This document shows positions 26,248 to 37,434 of a stretch of 64,000 nt of DNA, piece by piece. Origin of the DNA: Neelides folsomi (lineage: Eukaryota; Arthropoda; Collembola; Neelipleona; Neelidae); the NCBI GenBank assembly GCA_034687125.1, contig JAQGBZ010000044.1:186001-250000 (forward strand), given 5' to 3'. Each line of letters begins with the position of its first letter. Positions within the stretch are counted from its first letter, which is position 1. Both the position numbers and the translations under genes were made by a program. Under the pieces are notes generated by a model. The model did not search any database and was not told the origin of the DNA. It worked only from the letters and a program-made list of their open reading frames with translations.

Positions 26248-27314
26248 TATAATTTAATTATACAGCCAATTATAATTTAAGATTTGGGAGGGGAAAGAAA
26301 CGAAATTCTTCCACTTGAAAATGAAATGATTAAATCTCGCATCCCCATCAATCCGCTATTTGGAACACGGTCTATTCTGATGATAACTCACATAGAAAGA
26401 GATTCATTTCATCTCCATTTTAAATACATTTATTAAATTAAACATGTTTAGTTAAATAATCATATTGATTTTAACGAGTGTTTAAAACTTAAATTAAGGG
26501 AAAAAACTATGAAAAAGTGTTTTGTTTAAATTAATATAATTTTCAACTTGAATGTAAGTTTGGGGAACTTTGGAACATTTCGTAAAGCAAATCAAGCGGA
26601 GGTAATTCCATTATAAAACTTTTCAATTTTACTTTAAAAGTTATTTGTTAATTAAAAAGTTTAAAACGATTGTAATTATTCGACTTTTAAAATTATAACT
26701 ATTTAATATTCCTGATCTTCATTTGATATAAATTCATGTTATTAAGATATTGTTGATTAAACACAATAACATAAAGAGTGCATTTAATCAGAGCCGACCG
26801 TTATTTGCACCAAAAGTCATTGACGTCTCTGACAACATTTAAGAAAGTTTTTCTTTTTGTTATGTAATAGGAATAATTGAATTATCAATATGTATAATTC
26901 GGTACAATTCCTATTTATTGGTGTATTTACATTATTTTTCATGCTAGTAATGTCAATGCCGTGAAATGTTAACAATACATAAAGTTAACATTTTTATGAT
27001 ACACGTATACACATTATCTTATACACAGCTAGTTTACTTTATACCTTTCTTTTTTAAATTCCTAATAATACTACTATAATACTACTTCCTTAGTGATTAA
27101 GAATTTAAAAAAGAAAGGTACAAAGTAAACACGCTGTATATTAAGATATACATAATATAAGATATGAGATCCAAAATCGAACACAATAACTTGTAACTTT
27201 GAAATTTGTATTATAATGTTAAGTATTACTTAATAAGTTTACTCACTAATTACATTAATTAAATTTAGATCACTAATTATATTAATTATTATATTTATAA
27301 AACTTTTTGTATAA
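26248..27314. other. intergenic gap between PPT1 and the receptor gene
   Basis: AT-rich. It holds the PPT1 promoter and 5'-UTR side, the 3'-UTR of the receptor gene, and one hairpin element at 27024-27136. No other gene is seen. Confidence 0.6.
27024..27136. mobile_element. 113-bp hairpin MITE with TA flanks
   Basis: The arms contain GTTTACTTT(A/G)TACC followed by TTTCTTTTTTAAATTC, in inverted orientation, with small differences near the tips (left CACAGCTA, right complement CAGCGT). TA flanks both ends. Its sequence differs from the elements at 2646 and 24097, so it is another family. Non-coding. Confidence 0.7.
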
Positions 27315-30300
27315 TTATCTAGGAGATAGAAAAAGCCTCGGGTCGCATCCATCACTGAGATATGAGTACATGAGCCAATACAAGATGTTGAGTATGAGGA
27401 AGGAGACAGGGAAAAGAACACGAGACACGATGTCGATTTTGGACACGCTGTTGGTTGACCCATCCAACAAGGCCGCCTTTTGTCTTTCTTTGCGAAATTT
27501 CTCGTCGGCGAGGACGCAGAGGATGAATTGGCGGAAACATCCCATTTTTCGTTCCGTCTGCGTCTCCTTGCTCTCCATTGACTTGGAGGGCGTTTCGAGG
27601 ATTTCAATGGGCGATCTCCATCCGCCGTAGTCCTCGTCCTACGACAAACAATGAAGATGAAATGAACATCATTCCCGATCTTACATTAAAGACAATGGAG
27701 CAGTTGACTTGAGGAGATTTCGGGGCCGGTGGAAGCCAATCATCCTCCACTTCATCGTCCGTTTCCTCCCACCCATCTTCGTCGATGAAGATTTCCCCAC
27801 TCCCGATCTGGGAAGGAAATAAATTACAAAATGGTCACTTGCTCTTCCGCCTCCAGCAAATCAAACTACAAATGTATCAAATACGGAATACTGCTCGGAT
27901 GACCGTGAACAATACACTCCATACGCTCACATGTATCACACATACAATATATCAAATATCAACTCATCTGTACTATATATCGATATGGACCATATTGTAT
28001 GTAACTAGGTATGTTATAATATGTGTATGGTATTTAAAAGGTCATGGGGTTTTTGAAGAAAGTTTGATATAAAGTGAAACACATTTGGTGTTCGATCTAT
28101 CGCTTTTTCCACTTTCTCGCACTTTTGGGAAATGGAACAATTCACCAATTGGACTTTTCCCAACCCCGATGAAACATTTTACATCATTTTGTTCTCTTTA
28201 TTACTCTTTCTGTGCATCATTCATGAGGTCTTTTTCAAATCCTTGTTATTAATATTCATGGGAAATATAAATCGACTTTTCCCATTCAACATTCACCCTC
28301 GAAATTTTTCTTGTTTAGAACGTGCTTAATATAATAAATATCTCACACTATCCATCTTGAAACAATTTTTAAAAACACAATTTCCTATGCCATAAGAAAA
28401 TATCCATCTTATTAAAAATAGTTATGTTGTGTAATAAGTAATAACCCATCTAAATAAACTACTGGTATGTGCACTATTACATTTTTAGTAAACTTTTCAA
28501 ACTTTTCAAATACAATTTTTAAATTAGTTTAAACCAATATTTATATTTATACTGAAAATGGGTTGTTAATGAAGAAGGGTATTTTAACATTAACTGCATA
28601 ATGTTGGTTGTTGTGTGTGGTGTTTCACTGTGGACGATGTGGATCGAGGACCTAAAGGAGGATTCCCCGTTTATTGGAGTTTATTCATAAAAGAAAAGGA
28701 GGTTTAAATTGCTTTTCCGCATCATCACTTATTGGATATTGCCCAAAGAGAGATAGATTTTCTCCTTATTACATCCAAGTAAATATTTACTATATAACGA
28801 CTTATATTAAATACGTATAGGTACCTAAATGTCATTTGTTTATGGATATAGGGATATATCACCATATGTATTATATATAGGAATTTTTTTCTCCTCTATT
28901 CCGCTTTGAAATTCATTAAGAAATTAGAAAAGACGAAGTGTGAAGTTCAATTTACCTCAAACTCAACGTCAAGTGAAAAAGCCAAAGTCAATTTTTTCCT
29001 AGTGAAGAGGAAGCGAAGGATAAAAGTTTGAATTTGTCCAAGAGGACGAGGAATCATTTCATATTTGATTATCTAATGTATTTAAGAACAGAGAGAGTCT
29101 TAATAAGTGGATTAAGAAGGGAGTTAATGAGTTGGAACAATGTTTGAGATTTTCCTATTCCTATTTCGCAAGTGGTGAAAAGTTTAATGAAGTTGGGGGG
29201 CGAGCGGATCGAAACGTCCAATTTATTCCCAACCTCTCTCAAATGATGTTTTATTGCCAGGACTCTCCTTGACAGACAGAGTTGGTGACTAATGGCTCAA
29301 ACATTGTCTCTTCCGACACGACCGGTTTTAAATACTCATATTCGCAAAATAAGGTTGAATGGAAAATGAGATGACTTGAGTTATTGGAACTTCCTATTAA
29401 ATAAATAAGCAAAGTTCAATCTAAGACTCAAAACTATTTCCCAACTTGGGACTCGAAAAGGAGATTACGTCGGCGTAGAAGTCACAAGAAAACTTTGTTC
29501 AATTCACACTAAATAAAAATTAAATTAATTATGTTTATTTTAAATGTCTTCCCCTTGGATCATTACATTCCACAAATTGAATCAAATACATAGCATTAAT
29601 TAACATTAATGTTACATTAGAACAATACTTATCTCCATTCAATTTCAATCTCGAGCATTTGTCAAATTTGGATAATACAATATGTTACATATAAAAGTAG
29701 GTATATTAAATATGTATGTATGAATATGCATATAATTGTAATAATAATAATATTGCTAAATCATTTGTCGTCATTAAAATGAAGAAGAATGAAGAACAAA
29801 GTGAATTAAATGGGGAAGAATTTGATCAAGTCGATCGAAACCGAGGTCGGTTGGGAGTGTTTACCTTAATACAATGGACCCCAACTTATGAGGACGACAA
29901 AAGAGCTGAATTCCCGGAATGGAAAATGTGAATAGCTCAATTTGATGCCTTGGAATATTGTAAGTATTATCTACATATCTAAATACATCCATTCACCATA
30001 TATACTACTGGTACAGGATATGTAGATATAAGAAAAGTTCCAATTTTGAGATGAGTAATAGGAGATGTATCGAAATGATAATTCTCTCAAAATGTTGAGT
30101 TTTCTTTAGGGCATATTCAGCCCATGTGTTGTCTTTCTTTTGGGAACATTAAAGAATGTAGAAATCTCACCAAATCAAAGTTGCTCTCGGGCTTGGATTC
30201 ATCTTTTACCATCTACAATTCAGACAATTCTACACGTTTACTTTATCAGTAGATATAGGGGATTTGAAATATTCAGACCTTCAGACCATCAAGGAACATT

Positions 30301-33300
30301 TTTCATATACTAATTTCTATTTAATTCTAAACTTTTTTACCCCGGAAATTCGACCCAGCCGACCGTGACTTTTGGAAGAAATCTTATACCCGAAGTTTTA
30401 ACAAATGGAACGCCAGCGAGGTGAAATTCAACAAATCTCATTTTATCAAATATTATTTTTCCCAAGGATAAGCAACATAATTACAAACTTATATCAACAT
30501 TACTTATTTTAAATATTTTTTATAAATATAACATTATATAATATTTATATAATATTCGAAATATAACATAATATTCTTATAATATTCGAAATATAACATA
30601 ATATTCTTATAATATTCGAAACTTAGGAATTGAATAGTTAATAACAACTTGCAATTACATTTAGATGGAAAAAGAAGTGCATGAGTATATTATTAAGATA
30701 TTTTCATACACCATAAGACATATTCCAAATTTGCATGTAAATGCAAAGGCGAATTTTTTCAAATGTTTTTTCTCTCATGCATTTAGAGCGACGTACTTAC
30801 AAAATTTCCCTAAAATAACTCAAATGCACGGTTCCTATAAACACTCAATATTTAATGAATTTGATAGTTAATTTCTACTAAATGTTTTCATCTATTCAAG
30901 TTGTTTACCAAATTGTAAAAATCTATATAATTTGTTATATCTGTTTTATTACATTTATTACGTCCAAATTTCATTTCGACAAATATAAACTTATGTACAG
31001 ATATGGTATTATATGTGTAAGATAATACTATGTACATATATTGTAAATAGTAGAATCTACCGTGTGTTATTTATAGAATATGTAAATCTGTGTTGAGATT
31101 GTAATACTTTGATATTATAACTATGAAAGTCACAGTGTGAGTGTGAGGAAATAAAAGTTGAAAGAAAACTCACCTTTGTGAAGTAATGAACTCCTGCGAA
31201 TTCGAGCAGAGTGGCCATACAATACGCGAAGCTCATGAGGAGAAACCTGTGTCAAAATGTGTCAAAAAGTTCATTAGAAACAATAGGGGATGTTTTACCA
31301 ATCCAGGGCCGTGGCATAATGGACCTTTGGCAAATCCGATCTGCTGTCAAGACTAATAGTTGAAAGGGTCAGAACGGCAGTGATTCCTTTAACAAAAAAT
31401 AAATGCGTTTACAACTCCTGTAAACTCATTCAACATTTAAACTCATGTTATTTTTAATGTGGTTAAAACGGACCGAGAGCAATTCGATCGCTCGTCGCTT
31501 CCCGATTGAGCCAAAATCCAACCCAGGAGAGAACGACGATGAGAACACATGGCACGTAAACTTGTATTAAGAAATATCTGGAAATAAATGGGGTTTTAAA
31601 ATCACCGTTTTCACTTCATTTCACTTTACCCTTTATGACGAACGAAGCTGAAATTGACTTGTAGAAGCGAATATTCCCCTGTAGATCAAAACTTTAAGAT
31701 AATCCATTGGATTGAATTAAAATCCTCAATTGGGAAATTTACCTTCTTTTCTCTTCACACTCAGATTTTGATAAGGACTGCTAATTAGATCGAACTGGGA
31801 AAGCGCCATTCCCGGGACGAAAGAAACACTCTTCCCTTTATTGTCCCAAACATAAATGATATGTTGGGAAGTGAAGGCATCTGAAAACCATAGGAAATGC
31901 CCTGAGTTGTTTAATTATTGAGGTTAAATGAGATTAAGGGAAAGTTAAACCCATGGTTGTTGTGGTTCATAGCAAGGTATCAGAAGCCTTTGAACTTTTA
32001 TTAATATTCCTAATTCACTTACAGGATCCGAACAAGAGCGGACAAATTTGGTTATCCATAGGGAAATTCCGCAAGCACATTGGACATTTTGCTTTGATTG
32101 TCAACCTGAAAGGAGAAGAACAACTTTGGGCACAACTTTGGGACTTGAGGCAAATTGAGTGAGTGGGGACGAACCTCATGGAATAAAGGATGTCACCCGT
32201 TTGGCTGATACGAAGGAGTTTATTCGGCACCGTGATCGTGTGGACATACGAATGCTTCCCGTTTTGAAAGTAAGTCTATACCAGGAATGATCAATACTAT
32301 AAATTGAGGTAATTTAGTAAAAATATCAAATTTCCATACATCGGGTCTCCAGAGCCTCTCGAGCATTTTAATATTTAAGCTAAGGCTCTCAACTGGACCG
32401 CGGAACCGAAGACGTTGGTCTAAAACATATTTAATAAATAAAGGAACAATTTCAGAGAATTAAAGGAGAATCCATTGGGACAAAGGTCAACTCACCCTTC
32501 CACATCTTGATGCAATGGGAAAAGAATTTTGTTGGTTTAAATATCCAATTACTTAATTATAATAATACTAAGTAAAGGTGAGAAAGTATAAATTCAAAAC
32601 TTACTTGTCGAAAATAGCAATCTAGTGAATAATCCTGGAAAGAAGCCCAATTTGAGAGATTGCTCATATTTGAATGAAAATGTTAAAGAAGGGAAAAAAT
32701 ATATTAATATAAGCATATGTGTATGAAAGGGAAAGAGTACCATAGTTAATTCTGATATAGGACCCATACTGCGAATAAGAATGTTCGTCCGAACTGTTGT
32801 TGGAAGACCTGGGAAAGTTAAAATTCTTTTATGCAATAAATATTGATTAGTTTTAAGTTTCAAGTTTATAATCACTTTAATGATAAAATGAGTATTAGAG
32901 AAGATCTTCTAATATTATAATCTTAATACAATGTGGACCAATTTGAAAAGTTTTTCTATCATTTGCTCTTTTACCAGATTTGTAAATATAATGTAGATTG
33001 TGTAGAATTTTATCTTAATTAATTTATACGTCCCTGGGAAGAAATCCAAATGACAATAAATTTCAAATGTTCCAACATTCATAAGATAGAGTGAGAATCC
33101 ACACAATATGTTTCCACTATTTACTACGTAGATTATATATTTATACATATATTATAAATATAAATATTTATATTATAAATATAAATAAAAGAATCATGTG
33201 TGTTTTCCCAAGATGACTATGAATATTAAGTATGGATAAATAGTTCCATGACAAATAAACTGACGTGAGATTACCATTTTGCATAAAGTTTTTAAATGGG

Positions 33301-36300
33301 ACAAATTGGATGATTTGGAGATAAAAATCATTTGCCCATAAAAATGTAGTGGTATAACAATCTGTATGTATTTTTAGTATATTAAGTAGTCTTTGAAACT
33401 TTTCATACTTCCCCCCATGGCTTAATAAATAAATAGGCCAACTTGGTCTTTTTCCCCAAAATTTTCCTAACTTGTTTTTAAAGGGGGAACATTTATGAAA
33501 TAAATACCGTGACATTTCATAGCATCTAATTTGTTCACAAATCCTGGTATCTTCTTATAATTATGCCCACTCATATCTAAATATTAGCGGCCAAAAATCA
33601 ATACATCGTTAGATGAGAATTTGATCTCAGTGGAATGTATGGAACGTAATATGTGCAAATGAACCTACTTATTCTGTACATCTTCTGTGTACATCTTCTC
33701 ATAAATCATTCAAAGGAATAAAAAAAACCAGTGATTCGCTCACAGTCAGGTAAATGAATTTGCAAAATTTACATTAAAATATAAAGTGAACCCTACATAT
33801 GTACATTTTATGTATTTCATATAAATACATATAGGTATGTATCATATCATATAAATATTATGTAAGAGCCATTGGATCCAATTGAGTGTGTAGATTGTTT
33901 ATTGAGATGAGTGTTGGGATATTTTGTTTGCGATTTTCCTATCGCACCTGTGCCTTTGGCCCATTACACAAGAGATCCTTTTTCGGTTTCCTCAATTCCT
34001 TCTCCTGGCCGATCCGAAATATTTCCATACGGACTTCATCTCCCCAACATCTGTCCCTTCCATCCCAATGCCCCTTTTTATGTAAATTGTGCGGGGATTC
34101 CGTGGAGCGAGGAAAAGACGCCATTGATGTTTCCACATTGTCCTTCCGCACTTTTCCTTATTAGCTCGCCCTCTTCGGCTTCACTTCACACCTTGACAAA
34201 GACGGAGAAAGTTGAACTTTATCTTGATCCGACAGACTCGACAAAATGAGGGGATCTTTCAACGCTTTTCATCTCCTCCAAACCAATCTTGTGCTTAATT
34301 ACGGAACATTTTTTTCATCCTTTCACTCCGCTCCTCCTCAACACCCAGAGTCAAAAGGAATCAGAGTCAATTACGTTTCCCTATTGCATACTATATAATA
34401 TTTCCCTCCATGAGAAAGGATCAATCATGACCATTTTAGTGAAATAATATACAGGTATATTATATGAAATATTCCCAGGAAAAGGAGAAAATGACATTTA
34501 GAATTGGTTCACATAAGTATCTTACTATTAGTAGTGGTATTTAATATCAAGGTAAACATTTATTGTAGACTTTATTGTTTACAAATGTGACATTTTCTAC
34601 TTTCCAATTATTCCAAATTTGAATTATAAATGTCATTTCAAAGAGCCCTCGAGAGGAAGCCTTTTGAGGTCTCGACAGTCTTTGGAAAACTTTCCCATGT
34701 GGTTGGCCCATATGGAAAAAGTAGGTAAAATTTAATAGGGGGAAATTCCTGAGCATTAGGGAAGAACCGAAGGAAAGCAAATGAGAAGAAGATGGGAGAA
34801 GTTTTTGAGATGAAATTCATCTAAAGGTATTTCAATCGTAGAGGCAATGTAATATTAAACAATTCCTCCGGATCTCCTTCAAAAGCCTCAATGAGATCAA
34901 AACCTGCTCACAGATATTGTAATTTGAATTAAGTAAAAATTGAATGAATTATTCACTGCCCCCGTTTCCCGTGTCCAATTGGAGAATTGGGGTGATGTAT
35001 TATAAAAGAGCACAACAGCTTCTCGCTCAATTATTAATTGATCTTAAAATGCTGCCTATGCGGTGAGTCGTCCAATTCATTCAAAAATTCCTCGACACTT
35101 CCCATCCACCACGTCAGGTTTTCAAAATTTGAAGGATCCGAATCAATAAATGGCATGGGAATTAATTGAAACTTGAACTATCTTATTGGTCATATACATT
35201 AAGTATTATATCTATTTAAACATTTGGCTCAATAATAGTCAATTTGAAAATTCTTAAATGTATCGATATATGTATGTATGTATACTTATATGGATGGCGA
35301 AAATGTACCATATGTATGGTATATTGTATGTACGGTAGGTTTATATGTAGCCATTGAAATTTTATCCATCTTCTGTTGCATAAGGAGTATAAAATGTCAC
35401 AAGGATATTAATAAGAAATTATTTACGACCGTACCTAAGAACATCCTGAATGACCGATGATAATCTCTATTCTATTACATAAATAATATGAAGATATGCT
35501 TACACACGTACTTATGGAACTTGGCTTATGGCTTTCTAAAAAACCAAAACATAAAATGACAAAATTCCGTTTGAGCAAAAAAATGTACAAAAATATCTCA
35601 TTTTGGAGGAGAAACACAAAAATTAGTTTTGGCAAGTTTGGGCTATTTTTTGATTCTACTTTTTTGAATCTACTTTTTTGATTCTACTTTTTTGATTTCT
35701 AGGAATTTAATTTTGAAACTGATTGTGAATTTAAAGTAATTGAGATTTGTAATTGACCTTCTCTGTAGTTTGGATGTTGGCTGCTGTCGTAATCTTTAAG
35801 GAGCTGATCCAGAATTTCGGTAATGTTCCTGAAAAAGAGGTTTTGGCTCCCGTTGCCTTTCACAGCCTTCGTCTCGTTCCAACTAACGCAATTACAATCA
35901 AAAGAAAAGACCAATTATAAAAGGTATAATGAAAACAGCACTTTGCACTTTTCCAGCACAACGTCAATAGCCGACGGTGAACCAAGTCACACAAAAAACC
36001 TCGAAACGAATTGCTAATAGAAATTGACTTATTTTCTTTCGAATCATTTCAAAATCCTTCTCAACCATTTGGAAAAATCCTTATTAGCCCAATTGGAAGA
36101 GTATTAAGAAATTGATTTATCAATCTTCAAAACTTGTTTAATTGCTCACATGAATGAAAGAATATTCTTTCCAATTGATTTCCTCTCTATAAGACTATTG
36201 GTAATTTGGTTTCAATCTGCCCCATTCTCTCTTAAACGGATCAACTCTTCTTATAATATAAAATATAAAATATAAGCAAATGAAATATTTATTTAGATAT

Positions 36301-36717
36301 TGCTCTAATTAAACGTATGCAATTAATTAGTCGCATTTATAAGATTATAACAATTATAAGTATATAGAATCCAAATACCATCACGAACCATGTAAATTGT
36401 TTACACGAGAATAAAAGACATTCGAATAGTTTTTAATTGTTTTGGCTAGATTCATTTAAAGGTCACGGCCGTTAACGACGGACCTGGGATTTTAAGAAAC
36501 TGTTTCCAGAGATCCAAAAATTGAAACAATAAATGGTAAAAAATAATTAAAGGTTCAAGGGTTGATGAAAGGACTGTCAATTATGAAGATTTGCATAATG
36601 GTTTGAATAAATTAAAATTTCCACTTACCAGAGACTTGTGAGAGCAATAAATGTTAGGTGATAATTAGTGAGCATTTTGAAGTGAGAGATTAAATTGGTT
36701 TTGAAGAGTCGGGACAT
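27315..36717 (-). CDS. Grd: Cys-loop ligand-gated ion channel subunit, GRD/CG8916-type GABA receptor
   Basis: Fifteen exons: 36629-36717, 35758-35882, 32741-32808, 32605-32634, 32496-32505, 32340-32419, 32175-32275, 32023-32105, 31743-31880, 31630-31678, 31474-31577, 31299-31386, 31174-31246, 27685-27807, 27315-27638; 494 residues. A signal peptide is followed by [30 protein letters not shown], the Cys-loop (Cys175-Cys189), M1 ([10 protein letters not shown], about 259-283), M2 ([20 protein letters not shown]), M3 (about 322-345), a short acidic M3-M4 loop and M4 ([20 protein letters not shown]). M2-M3 and HYFTKIGSGE resemble insect GRD/CG8916 subunits. The residues before M2 are TSDR, not the PAR of chloride channels. 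The Cys-loop reads CPMCL, with an extra Cys178. The start is ATG 36717 or in-frame ATG 36675. It is a neuronal surface receptor, probably for GABA; exact subtype inferred. Confidence 0.92.
27808..31173 (-). other. intron 13 of the receptor gene (3.4 kb)
   Basis: A long intron between the M3 exon and the cytoplasmic-loop exon. No gene is recognised; a short plus-strand frame at 29779-29931 is not convincing. It contains a 30-bp minisatellite at 30551-30620. Confidence 0.75.
30551..30620. repeat. 30-bp tandem repeat, about 2.3 copies
   Basis: Two identical 30-bp copies starting aatattcgaaatataacata (30551 and 30581) and a partial third copy at 30611, in intron 13 of the receptor gene. Confidence 0.9.
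32809..35757 (-). other. intron 2 of the receptor gene (2.9 kb)
   Basis: It separates the [14 protein letters not shown] exon from the [13 protein letters not shown] exon. A GC-richer island at about 33890-34250 is open in several frames on both strands without a known domain; it could be an alternative exon or an enhancer. A 14-bp tandem repeat lies at 35652-35700. Confidence 0.7.
35652..35700. repeat. 14-bp tandem repeat, 3.5 copies
   Basis: gattctactttttt repeats at 35652, 35666 and 35680, with a partial copy at 35694, in receptor intron 2. Confidence 0.85.
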
Positions 36718-37434
36718 GAGAGCCCTTGTGTGAGAAGGATTTAATGAGTCGAGTCGGCCGGTGAGAGTCGAAATGACAAGACCTGGAGGAGAAGTCGAGA
36801 AGATCTCTGAGTCTTCGCCGCCTGCGTTTATTTCCCTTTCACTCCTCTCCGGCTCAAGGTAGATTCAACTGGAGAAATGGGGAAAGGAAGTCATGGAGGA
36901 AAATACATGTAAAATCCGTCCTCAGAAAAACATCATTCCGAGAGAGGTCAATTTGAGAATAAGATTTCTTATACTCAAATACACATCAAATCTTATTGAT
37001 TTTATTTGGACCAATAAGGCGACTTCCATCTTGACCAACTTCGAATATCCTCATGCCTTATTGCATACATGTAAACTGTAAACTGAATAAACTATTTACT
37101 ATGTAAATGAATGGCTTAAATATATGATATATATGATATAATAAAAAATTTTTAAATATTTTTTACTTACTTCACATTCAGTTTACATGCAAATAAAATA
37201 GAATTTTTGTTACAAATCGTTTTACAATTAAAAAACACTTTTTAAAATACATCTTTTCGCCGATTCATAATTAATTACATGAATTCACATTGCAATTTTT
37301 AGATCATGCTAACTAACTACATAATATACTTCTATACACTGAAACACATGGACATAGGAATTTAGTTTGGTTGAAATAATTAATATTACCTTATTTCTCT
37401 AATTATTGAATTTACATGATATAACTAGTCAATT
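36718..37434. other. gap between the receptor start and the dynein stop
   Basis: About 0.7 kb, AT-rich toward the dynein end and more mixed just upstream of the receptor ATG. It must contain the receptor promoter and the DYNC2H1 3'-UTR. No separate gene is seen. Confidence 0.6.

Noticed and set aside
29716-29931. Small plus-strand gene inside receptor intron 13
   Set aside because: Low-complexity start, no recognised motif, no support beyond an open frame.
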